Notes: a model not told the origin generated them from the sequence alone. DNA of 64,000 bases from Ipomoea triloba (GCF_003576645.1 NC_044924.1:24462274-24526273), one strand, 5' to 3'. Numbered from the stretch's first letter, positions 35,281 through 47,208 are shown. Numbers and translations are program-made.

Positions 35281-35292
35281 CTTCTATATAAT
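35281..35292 (-). promoter_or_regulatory. TATA-like element upstream of DUO1
   Basis: Minus strand 'attatatagaag', about 100 bp upstream of the first ATG. It is the best core-promoter candidate in a region of otherwise T/A homopolymers. Confidence 0.4.
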
Positions 35293-35855
35293 AATTCTCT
35301 CTTTTTTTTTTTTTTTTTTAATTTATTTTTTTCCTCAAATTTATCTATTTGGTTTTGGGGCTGTGACAGTTATGGCGGGTTTTGCCACTATCCGCCTAAT
35401 ATTTAGCCCACATTCCCCATTTTTACTTTTTTTTTTTTTAAAAAAAAAATTATTTATTTAAAGATTTGAGAGCACAAATTTCATTTTGGGATAAGAAATA
35501 ATTCCCCACCCCTCACTGTATTGTATTTTCTTCTTTTTCTTTTTTTTTTTCAAAATAATATATTTTTATGACATTTGTTTCAACGCTCGTTGTTTGCTAC
35601 TATTTTCTTCAATAAAAAACATGGGAAATATATTTTTAAAAAAAATTAGTTAATATGTTTAGTATTATTTGGGAAATATAAAAGTAATTTTTTAAATAAA
35701 GTTTTTTCAAGTATTTAGTTTATCTAAACTTTTTAAGGATTTTCTTTTTTAAAATTTTGATATGAAAACATTTGATTTTATAGGATCGAACCCATCAAAA
35801 AAGGGTATGAATATACAAAATGAGGGGTAGGAAATAATAATAATAATAATAATAA
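35293..35855. other. DUO1 upstream region
   Basis: AT-rich with long T-runs (about 35310, 35430, 35540) and a (taa)n run at 35834-35855 where the MULE-type MITE is inserted. No gene is seen. Confidence 0.4.
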
Positions 35856-36255
35856 GGCTAAAGTGTCATTTAGCGTCATGAACTATACCGAATTATTAAT
35901 GTCCCACCCTGAACTTTCATATCGTATATATCGAGCCACAAATCAAAAAATAAGCTAAAGTGTCATCCCGCACCATGAACCATAAGCCATTCTTCATGCC
36001 GCACCCTGTACTTTCATAAGTGATTATTCGATCCACCAACCATTAAATTTTTTTCGCCTAGAACTTTTTGCAGGTTACTTCTACGTTGCCTGTAATAATA
36101 TGCTGACATGAAATTTTTTATTTTTTTATTTTTCTTTTTTTGTAGTTTTTTTTTTCCGCCTTCCATTTGGTAGTCAACAGTCAGCTTCTTCATTCTACAG
36201 CTTCAAGACTAAATCAGTTTTTCATACTTAGTTGTGGGTTGTGTGATGCAAAACA

Positions 36256-36471
36256 GTGACGTCTGGAAAGTTTGGGACTCCAAAAGGCAATCGCATAGCT
36301 TTGATCCATCATCTCTTCAAAACCAATAAAGTATACAGAAGCTTATATTTCTTGGCCAGTTTTCCAGGGAAGACGAAGAAAGTATCGGCCATCAAGCAGT
36401 TAACGAGAGCCGCCGGACTGATGCCGTTTCGCACTGCCCGTTGTGCTTACCGCCGGAGAACCAGCGCATGA
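36256..36471 (+). other. Open frame in captured DNA, origin unknown
   Basis: 71 codons (MTSGKFGTPKGNRIALIHHL...) with Lys/Arg-rich composition. Not recognised. Probably a fragment carried by the inner MITE rather than a working gene. Confidence 0.25.
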
Positions 36472-36554
36472 GATTCTAATGGTCTTCACTGATTCCACGC
36501 TCCTCAATGTAGCTGTGAAATGCATCTCTAGTCCTTTCATCTATATCTTGAAAT

Positions 36555-36735
36555 ACTGTGTTGGAGGAAGAAGATCAATTTCTTATTGCTTTGTTGCTGT
36601 AACTGTTTCTCTCCATAGCATTGTGTATATAAGTCGTCCATCTTCATTGTAACATAACACTGTAATGGTTCATTCTGCATTCAATAACAAATATCTTTCT
36701 CCTTCTCTACTCTTGTAATTCCCTCCATCACGTTC
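36555..36735 (+). repeat. Possible LTR fragment inside the inner MITE
   Basis: tgttggaggaagaagatcaa leads to 'gtgtatataagtcgtccatc', a run of short repeats and 'attcaataacaaatatcttt', the order TG start, TATA-like, poly(A) region seen in Copia LTRs. No partner LTR is visible. Confidence 0.35.
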
Positions 36736-36757
36736 ATATTGGACCACCATACTTATT

Positions 36758-36955
36758 TCAGGCTTCAAGAAACCCTATGTCGTCATCCCTGGTTCTCAAT
36801 GAGACTGAATGAATTCCCAAAGCATCAGGATATAAGCCACACAGAAAACGCAAAGACTCCTTTTGACTAGACTTGGAGATGTAAACATGGACAAACAATT
36901 GATTAATGTCATCCTCATCATTTTCATCCCCTCCTCCATGTATAATGTTAGCCAA
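36758..36955 (-). other. Minus-strand open frame in captured DNA
   Basis: 64 codons (ANIIHGGGDENDEDDINQLF...) of normal protein-like composition between MITE arms. No family recognised. Likely a captured exon piece. Confidence 0.25.
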
Positions 36956-37381
36956 CCGACTACAAAGACCGCCACACGGCTAACGCGTGGCAGGAGTGCC
37001 GTTGCTGGAGCGTGGCGGCGGCGCTTGTTAGATCTCGCCTCAGCATTTTGTCCAAAGTCGTGTATTTTCCAGTCGCCTGGAGTGCTGTTCAACTGCCAGA
37101 TAAATTTTAGCTTTGGAGACGGCGAGCAACGAGTGGAGAGTAACTCTTTGCCTTTGATTTTGAGAGTTGACTTAAATATTTGGGGTTGACTTTAAAGGAA
37201 GGGCCACATCAACTAATAACCTATGCCATGTCATCATAGTAACCTGGAAACCTACAAAAAGTTCTAGGCGAAAAAATATAATGGTTGGTGGATCAAATAA
37301 TCACTTATTAAAGGGCAGGGTGCGGCATGAAGAATCGCTTATGGTTCATGGTGCGGGATGGCACTTTAGCCCAAAAAATAA

Positions 37382-37850
37382 AATTCACCTAGAACTTTTA
37401 GCAGGTTTCCTGTCTTCTTGCTGACATGGCGCAGGTTTGCATTTCTTTTAACCTTATGTTGTCCATGTAAGCATTTACATATTAAAAATTTTTTAAAAAA
37501 TATTACATTAAAATAACTAGAATTTTCTTCTTTTTATTTTCATAATGTATACTTTTTTCAATTTTGCAATTCCAATGTTTCAAATTTTTTTTATAGAATT
37601 TATATTTTTTTGGCTAATTTTTTGTTTAGTATTTTTTCAATTTTTCAAATTTATAGAAATGCTTTATTTTCATAATGTATTCTTTTTTATTTTATTTTAA
37701 TTTTTAATATGTAAATGCTTACATGAACACATAAGGTTAAAAGAAATGTTACGGACACATAAGATTAAAAGAAATGTCACATCAGTGGGAAACCTACGCC
37801 AAGTCAGCAGGAAGACAGGGAAACCTGCTAAAAGTTCTAGGTGAATTTTA
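37382..37850. repeat. Palindrome in the right arm of the outer MITE
   Basis: 'ttcacctagaacttttagca' and 'tgtcttcttgctgac' on the left pair with 'gtcagcaggaagacaggg' and 'ctgctaaaagttctaggtga' on the right. The centre is a palindrome around 'ttaaaattttt'. Confidence 0.75.
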
Positions 37851-38069
37851 GTTTTGGGTTTGTGGCTCGATATATACGATATGAAAGTTCAGGGTGCGGC
37901 ATGAATAATGGGATATAGTTCGTGGTGTTAGATGACACTTTAGCCTAATAATAATGATGAGATGGCTTTATCGGGACTAGGTCCACCATAAACCAGATGT
38001 AATAATATAGAACAGAATAGAAAATAGTGATATTATTGATTGGGGCGTGAGACCCAGCAGAATATGTAC

Positions 38070-38929
38070 GACAATTTATATCGTGCACAATGCATTGTGC
38101 ATCCCGTACCAAATGATGAGTTTTGTGTATTCTAGGCAATCGTTCTATGTATTATAAGCAATCACTCTGTGTATTCTAGGCAATCGTTCTGCGTATTCAT
38201 GTTAGTAACACAGGTTGTGATGTGTTTGTGCATTCGAATGTTTAAGAGGATGAGTTCTGTGTATTTTCTGTCAATATTTTGTGTATTCTAGGCAACCGTT
38301 CTGTGTATTCATGTTATTAACACAAGTTGTGATGTGTTTGTGCATTCAAATGTTAGGAGGATGAGTTCTGTGTATTTTGTGTCAAATATTATGTGTATTC
38401 TAGGCAAATGTTTTGTGTATTCATGTTAGTAAAATTCGAATGTTAGAAGGATGAGTTCTGTGTATTTTGTGTCAATATTCTGTGTATTCTAAGCAAACGT
38501 TCTGTGTATTCTAGGCAACCATTCTATGTATTCATGTTAGTAACATTCGAATGTTAAGAGGATGGGTTATGTGTATTTTGTGTCAATATTTTGTGTATTC
38601 TAGGCAACCGTTCTGTGTATTCATGTTAGTAACACAGGTTGTGATGTGTTTGTGCATTCGAATGTTAGGATACATAGAATATAAGCCCAAGTATTATCTC
38701 TTATGTTCCATGTTTTTCAAATTTCACAATGTTGTTTAAATATTCACATTTTTTGTATTTTTGTGATCTGATGAACTTGTGTGTGTTTTTTGTTCTTGCT
38801 TCTTCGTCACTATTTTTTTGTTCAAATTACAGTTATATTTTAATTAAAAAAAAACATGTAATACGCGCGACTCATTTCGGACCAGGGTCCACAATGCATT
38901 GTGGACCCTGGTCCACTGTATAACGTTCC
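38070..38929. mobile_element. Minisatellite-bearing element with 9-bp TSD (copy a)
   Basis: Flanked by the exact 9-bp repeat AATATGTAC (38061-38069, 38930-38938). The left end has 'atcgtgcacaatgcattgtg' and 'gtaccaaatgatga'. The reverse complement of the right end has 'gtccacaatgcattgtgga' and 'ggtccgaaatgag'. Between them, at 38108-38660, 'gtgtattctaggcaatcgttct' motifs and a longer unit ending 'gcattcgaatgtta' repeat about seven times. A related element in the opposite orientation is at 56050. Confidence 0.82.
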
Positions 38930-39049
38930 AATATGTACAAAGTCCAAACGTACCGACCTAGGAAATGGTGGCCCAAAATAATAAATAAATAATAAGGGGC
39001 CAGAAAATAAATACAACAGATAAGGAACTTAGGGACTAATAAATAAATA

Positions 39050-39145
39050 ATAAAGAATACCTAACTATACTGCCACTGAGACTTGAACCCAAGCAAACCA
39101 ACCAAAGGAAGGAGGACTTGACCACTGAGTTAAGATATGGATCAT
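39050..39145 (-). mobile_element. tRNA-like SINE remnant
   Basis: On the minus strand 'cttaactcagtggtcaag' resembles a pol III A box and 'gggttcaagtctcagtggc' a B box, 45 bp apart. No tail or TSD was found, so it may be an old fragment. Confidence 0.4.
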
Positions 39146-39399
39146 GATCTGATGGATGATTTGCTTGGACTGGATCCTCCCCTTTTATAATATCGATGGA
39201 TCCCTTGGCACCCTCCACGTGTACGACATCAAGATGGCGCCAACTCCCCACCAGACACGCATCCCACGCCTTCTCGCCAAGACAGCCCCAACCATCCACG
39301 TACCTAGAGTCTCCGGTCAAACCCCCAAGGAATAGGGTATGAAGTGCACAACCTGCGCCATGCCCAAAGGCATGACGCGGACACGTGCCACTGCGCACG

Positions 39400-40072
39400 A
39401 CCTGTCAAACTCCAATTTCTCCAACCCCTTATTTATATATCATCTTAACCAATTTCTCCAACCCCTCCTCAAATCCAGCAACTGTCCCCTCTTCCCTAAC
39501 TTCCAGCTTCCTCCCCTTTATATCGCCATGGATCCTCGCTCAAACCCCTTTTTTCAAAGCTCTCAATCCTCCTCCACCAACTTCACCTCTTTCTTCACAG
39601 CCCCTCCACACAATCCCTTTCCCCAAGTCAACTAACTCTTCCCATCTCAAGCCCCTTGACTCTCATGACACTTGTTAATATTGTCGCCACCCCCACCATG
39701 CCACCGTCCACTACCACCAACTAGGCCTCTTCCACCGTTAACCCAGGGTTCGCTCGCTTTGCATCCTCTCAACAACACTGCCACTCACCTTTTTTCTGAG
39801 GATACTCCGGACACACGACCCTCCTCCTCCAACGCTGTCTAGGCTTCTCCTCGCTGAAACAGGTTGGTACCCCCTCTTACTCGTTCGGCTCCACCCTTGG
39901 GTCCTTCTGCCTTCCGCAATATCCCTTCCAAGGTGTCCGAACTGGAATTGAAATCTGTGGTGGAATGGCTAGGATTAGGGGTGACCGTGGTGAGGGTGGA
40001 GGCCTCACATAACATGGTAAAACCTCCTCGCCCTCATTTAGTGACCATCCATTATCATTCGATATATATTGG
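39400..40072 (+). pseudogene. Left part of a second Tat antisense-ORF relic
   Basis: A TATA-like 'cttatttatatatcatc' (39428) precedes ATG 39529 (MDPRSNPFFQSSQSS...), which meets a stop after 35 codons. Further downstream an open stretch to 40072 (SKVSELELKSVVEWLGLGVT...HYHSIYIG) runs directly into the Copia insertion. Continuing after the insertion at 47209 the frame reads LQFLLHPF without a break. Several stops and shifts show it is dead. Confidence 0.65.
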
Positions 40073-40505
40073 TGTTAGGAATATAGCGGAATAATGCGGA
40101 AGCGAATAATCGAAAATTGAGAATTATAGAAATTGAATAATAGGAAAATAATAGAAATGACAAATAATTAACTAAATGGGAAAATATAATAATATATATA
40201 TATTATACTCTTAATTAAAAGAGTAGGAAAGGAAATATATATATATATATTATATATAAGGATACGTGAGAGTAGCTAAAAGAAAAGAAAGAAGAATGAA
40301 TTACAATAGATGATATTGATGCATTTGAATTACAAAACAAAGATAACTATTTATACACTAAAATTAGAGAAATGTGCGGCAAACATAAGAATGAGAGCTA
40401 AGTTCGGGGAACGTGTAGGAGGTGGAGAATGAAGACATGCTACGTGGATGCCTATGTGCTGCAAGGTGACAACATGGATTTGAGCCATACATTATTTTTC
40501 TAACA
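40073..40505 (-). repeat. Copia 3' LTR (left)
   Basis: 433 bp, TGTTAG...CTAACA. Contains variable (TA)n tracts, so length differences with the other LTR come mainly from those. Confidence 0.93.
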
Positions 40506-40579
40506 ATCTCCACTTTGGATCAAATACATGGTAGAATTCGCCACTGAAACAGTTGACTAAACTCAAGCACTACTTGAAC

Positions 40580-43050
40580 TTAGTAATTGGAAGAGGCTTG
40601 GTAAGTAACTAACCACTTGGACGAGTTGACATAGGAAATAGCCTCAGAATAACCGGATGGATCACCATCAAACTCCTGTGCAACTGAAAGTGCGTAAGCA
40701 ACCAAGTGGGTTTCATCATCACTAGTAGCATACCTAGCAGGTTTTTTAATTGTCCTCCTAGGCCGGTCTTGGGCGATAGAATACTCTCGTTGTTGCTCGA
40801 CGAGAGGCGCAGTACTAGTAGATGCATTATCGTTTGTATTATCATCAGTGGTAGTAATACTATTCATAGGCCTGAACTCAAACTCCACCTTCTCACCAGT
40901 ACTCTATGTATCACCTGTATTGGGAATAACACGATCTTTTCCAGAAGAAAGTAGTGCATTTTCATCAAAAGTGATATCTCGACTTAGAATGATCTTGTTG
41001 GAATCAGGAGACCATAAACAATATCCTTTTGACTCAAAAGTATAACCAAGGAAAATGCATTTGATAGCTCTAGGGTTTAATTTACCCGTACTAGAATGAG
41101 CATATGCAGGACATCCAAAAACTCTTAACATAGAGTAGTCAACAGGATTACCTGACCAAACTTTCTCTGGAATGTTGAAATCGAGGGATGCATGTGGAGA
41201 CCTATTTACCAAATAGGATGCAGTAGAAACGGCTTCGGCCCAAAAGTCACGGCATTTCCATAACCCAGCATTAGAGAGCATACAACGAGCTCTCTCTAAT
41301 AGAGTCCTGTTCATACGTTCGGCAACACCATTTTGCTGGGGTTTTCCAGGCAAGGTTTTGTGCCTGGCAATTCCTTGTGCTGCAACTTAGTGAAATCTCT
41401 CTCACAGAACTCCAAGCCATTGTCTGTCCTGAGCTTCTTGACCTTTTTTCCTGTTTGAGTCTCAACGAGAATTTTCCACTTTTTGAAAATAGAAAATTCC
41501 TGATTTTTATGTTTCAGGAAATAGACCCAGACTTTACGAGAAAAGTCATCAGTAATAGACATAAAATATCTACAGCCTCCCATAGACTGGAATTTAGTCG
41601 GTCCCCATAAATCAGAATGTATATATTCCAATACATCTTTGGTACGGTGTGTAGCAGTAGAGAAACTAACCCTCTTTTGTTTCCCAAAAACACAATGCTC
41701 ACAGAATTGTAATTTACCCGTACCTGAACCGAGGATGCCTTTCTTGCTCAGGATATGCATGCCTTTCTCACTCATATGCCCCAGACGAATATGCCATAGT
41801 TGAGTGAAATCAACATCAGACACCGATGAGGATACCTCAACTGAACCTGTCACTGTACTGCCATGCAACACGTACAAGCTTCCAGAACGAAAAGCTTTCA
41901 TGAGAACAAGGGAGCCTTTTATAACCTTCAAAACTCCACCTTCAGCTGTGTACTTGAACCCCAGAGATTCCAAGGTGCCCAATGAAATCAGATTGCGTTT
42001 CAAATTAGGAATATACCGAGCATTGGTAAGAGTCCTGATAACGTTATCATGAGTTTTGATCTGCACACTTCCAATTCCACTAACCTTGCATTGGGTATCA
42101 TTACCCAACAAGACAACTCCACCATCAACTGGTTCTAGAGAAACGAACCAGTCTTTGTGAGGACACATGTGGAATGTACAACCAGAGTCAAGAATCCACT
42201 TAGTGTCGCTCTGTTTGTCACCGGAGCTAACAGATAACATAACATTGCCTTCTGAATCACTTTCAACAACACTAGCTTCAGCAGACTTCTTCTCTCTCTC
42301 TTGCTTGTTCTTTAGTTTGAAGCATTCAGTCACATCATGACCATGCTTCTTGTAGTACTTATAGGATTTGTTGGACTTACGTCCTTTGGACTTGGATCTA
42401 GATTTTTTATTGCTACTCCCTATTTCAAGTGAACGACCCCTAACATTTAAGCCTTCACCTTTGTCCTCAGACTTAGTTTCTAAGTCAAATTTTTCTTTGG
42501 ACAATAGGTTCGACTTAACACTGTCGAAAGTTAGGACTCCAAGAGAATTACCATACAGCATAATTTCTTTGAAATGCTTGTATGATTCAGGGAGAGAAAC
42601 AAGCAATAAAATAGCAAGATCCTCATCGTCAATTACGACATCAATATTTTCCAAGTCCAATAAAATAGAATTGAATTCATCCAAATGAGACTGAATTGAA
42701 GTACCTTCCGTCATACGGATTGTGTACAGCCGCTCCTTCAGGCGCAGTTTGTTCCACAGAGATTTGTCCATATAGAGCGAATCCAGCTCGTCCCATAAAT
42801 CTGACGTAGTCGTCTCACCTATCACCTCACGTAGAACCGATTTAGACAGGCACAATTGAATGGTTGAGCGTGCCTTGTCGTCCAAATCTTCCCAAGCTTC
42901 ATCTGTCATTGTAGCCGGTTTCTTCTTCTTCCCAGCTAGCGCTTTCTTCAAACCGTTCTAGGTTAGAACGGCTTCCATCTGAACCTTCCAAATAGAAAAG
43001 CTAATTTTCCCGTCGAACTTCTCGATATCGAACTTGGTAACAGTCGACAT
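40580..43050 (-). pseudogene. Copia gag-pol, broken and truncated
   Basis: ATG at 43050 opens a Copia gag (MSTVTKFDIEKFDG), stopped by TAG at 42960-42958 (Gln codon CAG expected). The frame then stays open to 41311 with the gag UBN2-like region, a damaged zinc knuckle (KYYKKHGHDVTEC, first cysteines lost), the protease DSG motif, and integrase (HxxxxH...CEHC, HSDLWGP, RTDNGLEF). A frame shift near 41390 moves the rest to 41353-40904 (NGVAERMNRTLLERARCM, the last acidic residue of integrase). 40888-40580 holds the linker before RT, after which the sequence is deleted. It is not functional. Confidence 0.9.
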
Positions 43051-43927
43051 CTTTGAAAATAATTCTCAATTAAACCGCTCTGATACCACTTGTTAGGAAT
43101 ATAGCGAAATAATGCGGAAGCGAATAATCGAAAATTGAGAATTATAGAAGTTGAATAATAGGAAAATAATAGAAATGACAAATAATTAACTAAATGGGAA
43201 AATATAATAATATATATATATATATTATACTCTTAATTAAAAGAGTAGGAAAGGAAATATATATATATATATATATTATATATAAGGATACGTGAGAGTA
43301 GCTAAAAGAAAAGAAAGAAGAATGAATTACAATAGATGATATTGATGCATTTGAATTACAAAACAAAGATAACTATTTATACACTAAAATTAGAGAAATG
43401 TGCGGCAAACATAAGAATGAGAGCTAAGTTCGGGGAACGTGTAGGAGGTGGAGAATGAAGACATGCTACGTGGATGCCTATGTGCTGCAAGGTGACAACC
43501 ACTACAAAAAAACGCGTTTTTAGCGACGGACAAAATCCGTCGCTAAAAGGCCAAAATCCGTCGCTAAAAGGGTTTAGCAACGGATTCTGTCCGTCACAAA
43601 AACCCTTCTCGCTAGAATTTAGCGACAAAATTTTTTCTGTCGCTAGATTCTAGCGACGGAAATATCCGTCGCTAAAGAAAATAAATCCGTCGCTAAATTC
43701 TTTCTAGCGACGAAATTATGATGAAATTTGCGAGGGAATAACGACGATAACTTTTGTTGCTAAATCTAGTGACGGAAAATCCATCGCTAAATCAAAAAAA
43801 TATCCGTCACTAATTTCTTAATTTGAAAATCTGGTGACGAAATTGAAAGGAAATAGCGACGGATATACTCAAACACACATTCAAATCAACTTTCAAGTCA
43901 CTAACAATGATGTGGGTAGAAAGATTG

Positions 43928-44277
43928 ATTCGGTAAAAATACTTCCCGAACTCCTTTTTACTTGAAATTTTTATGGTAGAACCTAAACTTATAATACTTG
44001 ATATCCATAAAAAGTTTGAGTTAATTTGATCTTCAAATAAACACAGAAAATTACGTTTCTACCCTTAGCAATGTGCTGTCCAGATTTCTCCCAACCAGTT
44101 TTGGAAATTAATTCGGTAAAAATACTTCCCGAACTCCTTTTTACTTGAAATTTTTATGGTAGAACCTAAACTTATAGAACTTGATATCCATAAAAAGTTT
44201 GAGTCAATTTGATCTTCAAACATAAACAGATAATTATGTTTCTACCCTTGGCAGTATGCTGTCCAGATTTTGGAAAA
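43928..44277 (+). repeat. 183-bp tandem duplication in the CACTA element
   Basis: 'attcggtaaaaatacttccc' starts at 43928 and 44111. The following 160 bp match closely (tggtagaacctaaacttata, then ccataaaaagtttgagt). A third, diverged start is at about 44280. Confidence 0.88.
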
Positions 44278-44289
44278 TAATTCAAAAAC

Positions 44290-45622
44290 AATACTTCTAC
44301 TCCTTGGATTATTATGAAATGTTTTGTGTATGTTCTACACTTGATGAGCTACATAACTGGAGGAATTGGCATCCAAATACCTTACTAAATACTCACAGAA
44401 ATTTTCGTAAAATGACTTTGAAGCTAAAATGGCTTACCTTGCACGGGGAGCCATTCCACTTGCTTTTCCAAATTCAAATCAATCCATTTTGACAGGAATC
44501 CCATTGTTATTGTTTCTTGCTGCAATGGCTGCTGTGTGACTGGTAAAAGCCATAGAATATCTCATGTTAGTTGGAATACTATACAAGACATTTTTCTCAT
44601 AGTAGAACACTTAAATGCAATTTAAAGCCCAAACACAAATTTAAAGGGCCAATAAATATCGCAAGCAGTTAGTAGTTAAGTAGTTAACAATAATATATTT
44701 CTAGATACTCTAGAGTGCTCCATGTACAGAAGAACATAAATATAAATATGTAAATAATGTGACAGAATGAAACAATAAAAACATTAAAAGTGAGGAAGTT
44801 CAGCAAATCAAAAGAAAAAAAAATGGGATAAAGTTCGTGTTAGCCGCACACCAACATGATCCCCACAAGCAAAATTATTCACCAAATAAAGAAAAAAATC
44901 AGAAAAGGAACAAGGCATAAATCATTCTCAAATATAAAAGATAAGATAAAAATGCCACTAGCATGGTATACTACAGACCCAAATACCCAATGATTTTTCT
45001 TGGTACAGTTACAATGATTTTCATATCAAGACTGTTGAGATGTGGTGTCAAGAGACCTATAAGGCTATAAGCTATGAAACTCTCTATGAAAACATGAAAA
45101 CAAAGTGCACCAATTTCTTTTAATAACTTACAGAAATATCTATGATGAAATTTGAGCAAATTATTACACATAGCCAAAATATCTGGAGATGATTTATTTA
45201 CTCCATTAAACCGATTGGAAAAAGAACCAGCATAAAAATGCAGTGCTCCCTATGACATTGTGAGGCATTGGAAGTAGTGAAGTACTATCAAGAAAAGCAG
45301 AATAAGCTAAAGAAATCCCCATTTTTCCAATAAGCAAGGTCAACTATTTAAATTGAAGATGCTTGTCAAACTCATTTGTTTGCATTCCATGTATTGCGTC
45401 TCACCAATCACCATTGCTGTGTTAGCAATAGTTTTTCTATAGCATTATACAATATACTATTTAACTGGTGAAGCATTTTATATGAACTTCTGGTCTGTAA
45501 TAATATTATGACTCAGGCTGACTAGACAGGGTGAGGGGAAGCTTAAAGTCTAAACTTTAAAGCTGTACTAATTCTTACCTAATGTTCTTGAGGTTTACAA
45601 GAGCCACCTTTCACAAGAAGGA

Positions 45623-45660
<38 letters not shown>

Positions 45661-46040
45661 ACTTCTTGTAGGTCTTCGTTGCAGTTTAACTGAATGCAGA
45701 GAGCAAAATAATTGTGATCAGCAAAGATAGCATACAATTACATTCCATAAAACCCAGGAAAGGGTTAAGTTCAGTAAAAGAAACCTTGCAAATATTTGGG
45801 GAATATTAGTATATTTTAGATGTCAGAAAACCACGGGAATGATGAATCATCTGCATAGGAACTTTTCATAAACTAAATAGTAAAATTGTCAATGAAAAGC
45901 ACTGTCAGCTTATAAGAATGAAAGAAACAAGTGTGAAAAAAATGTTGAAGTACCAAATAAAGAGCAAAATTAAGATAGATCAAACTACAGATATTAAGCA
46001 TAGACAGATCAAACTGCAGATATTAACCTCAAATACATAA
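44290..46040. other. CACTA interior, possible captured intron/UTR DNA
   Basis: AT-rich, with a long A-run (about 45628-45657) and no exon I could identify. Composition resembles plant intron or UTR. A 68-codon minus frame at 45177-44971 is not convincing as a gene. Confidence 0.35.
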
Positions 46041-46047
46041 GCTGTAA

Positions 46048-46533
46048 TTGACCAATCTGCCTGGGATTTTCCATCTTCCTCACCGTCGGCCACCAACATT
46101 CACTGCCTCTCTCTTCGCCAGGGGAGATGAAGACCGGAGAAGACCTCAGCCACCATCGGACTGCCGCCACTGCTCACTGCCTCTCTTCGCCGGAATGAGC
46201 TCGCCGGACTACCGCGAAGCTTCTCGTCGTTGCTCGCCGGGAAAAAGAGGAGGGAGACGAGAAAGATGGAGGGGCGAAGAGAGACGAAGACAACCGCCGT
46301 TCCTCCGCCGTCGATCCGCTGCCTCCGCCGCCACCGCAACTGCAACCGCCATTCCTCGCTGCCGTCTATCCGCTGCCTCTGCCGCCACCGCAACTGCAAC
46401 CGCCGTTCCTCGCTGCCGTCGATTAGCTGCAACTCCGACCATCGTTGCGGCTGCTCGTCGCGATTGGTGGTGCCGGCGGCAGCCGATCTCCTTCCTCACC
46501 TGGGTGAAACGTGACAATCAACTTCACATCTGA
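46048..46533 (+). other. GC-rich open frame in the CACTA element, likely captured
   Basis: 161 codons (MTNLPGIFHLPHRRPPTFTA...) rich in Arg, Pro and Ala, with 54-bp internal repeats (gccgccaccgcaactgcaac twice). Other frames are open too, as expected for GC-rich repeats. The abrupt GC-rich island between AT-rich flanks suggests a captured host exon or 5' leader rather than a CACTA gene. Confidence 0.3.
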
Positions 46534-47208
46534 AATAGCGTACGTATAATAAAGAGAGAAAGAGACGGCTTGCACATCTGAAATGGAATTAATATGCTAG
46601 GGTTTTTAGAATTAGCGACGGATATTTAAATCCGTCGCTAGATTTATTTTAAATAAAAACAACGCTAATTATTTAGCGACGAATTTTATGTCCGTCGCTA
46701 GATTTAGCGATGGAATTTGAATCCGTCGCTAAGTCTAGCGACGGATTCAAATTTCCGTCGCTAAAATTTATTTTAAATTTTTTTTTTCCCATTTCGTTAA
46801 TTATCTAGCGACGGATTATAATTTCCGTCGCTAGATTTTGTCCAAAAGAAAACGCGCTAACGATTCCCGGGTTTATTTTGCTTCTAAAAAATGGGCGCGA
46901 AATTTTTGACGAAAAACCTTCGCTAATCCGTCGCTAGTCCGTCGCAAGTTTATGCGCGAAAATTTACCGCTAAAATTAGCTACGGATTTAACGACAACAT
47001 TTTTCCGTCGCAAACTACCGTTGTTAATTCGTCGCTAATCCGTCGTTAATTTTTAATTTTTTTAAAATAAGTAAATCCGTCGCTAAACTGTCGCTAGTCC
47101 GTCGTTAAATTAGCAACGGAACGAATCCGTCGCTAAATCCGTCGTTATTTCCGCGTTTTTTTGTAGTGAACATGGATTTGAGCCATACATTATTTTTCTA
47201 ACAATTGG

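Larger units (their letters stand above)
35953..37371. mobile_element. Inner MULE-type MITE with captured sequence, 9-bp TSD
   Basis: Ends agctaaagtgtcatcccgca and 'tgcgggatggcactttagcc'. The arms pair for about 100 bp or more. The exact 9-bp repeat CAAAAAATA flanks it (35944-35952, 37372-37380). The 1419-bp body between the arms (about 36180-37190) is unlike the arms and includes open frames on both strands, as in Pack-MULEs. The outer host element shares its terminal motif (GGCTAAAGTG), so this is a family member inside a relative. Confidence 0.85.
35856..37945. mobile_element. Outer MULE-type MITE with 9-bp TSD
   Basis: Ends ggctaaagtgtcatttagcg and 'gatgacactttagcc'. The inverted arms continue with 'atgaactatacc', 'tgaactttcatatcgtatat' and 'cgagccacaaa' against their complements at 37855-37930. 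Flanked by taataataa on both sides (inside a TAA run, so the TSD is less decisive). Split by the related element at 35953. Its right half includes a further palindrome (37382-37850). Confidence 0.8.
43497..47171. mobile_element. CACTA (En/Spm) element, non-autonomous, 3-bp TSD
   Basis: The element 43500-47168 (3669 bp) begins CACTACAAAAAAACGCG and ends CGCGTTTTTTTGTAGTG, flanked by AAC (43497-43499, 47169-47171). Subterminal regions (43511-43870, 46612-47160) are crowded with TAGCGACGGA / TCCGTCGCTA motifs in both orientations, the presumed transposase-binding sites. No transposase exon was recognised inside. Confidence 0.93.
43091..47203 (-). repeat. Copia 5' LTR (right), split by CACTA
   Basis: The first part 43091-43499 and the last part 47172-47203 together reconstitute the LTR. 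The CACTA element and one AAC copy lie between. Confidence 0.93.
40068..47208 (-). mobile_element. Tnt1-like Ty1/copia element with 5-bp TSD, interrupted by CACTA
   Basis: The body 40073-47203 is flanked by ATTGG (40068-40072, 47204-47208). LTRs run TGTTAGGAATATAG... to ...TTTTTCTAACA. Coding is leftward. A tRNA-Met-type PBS (TGGTATCAGAGC, minus) directly follows the right LTR at 43078-43089. gag, protease and integrase are present but RT and RNase H are absent: the text passes from after the integrase directly to the left LTR. Confidence 0.93.

Noticed and set aside
38070..38929. Minisatellite as a centromeric or telomeric array
   Set aside because: It is short, bounded by inverted ends and a 9-bp TSD, and a second copy lies elsewhere in inverted orientation, so it is part of a transposon.
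46048..46533. GC-rich 161-codon ORF as a real gene
   Set aside because: Several overlapping frames are open on both strands, it is low-complexity and lies inside a CACTA element. Listed only as captured DNA.
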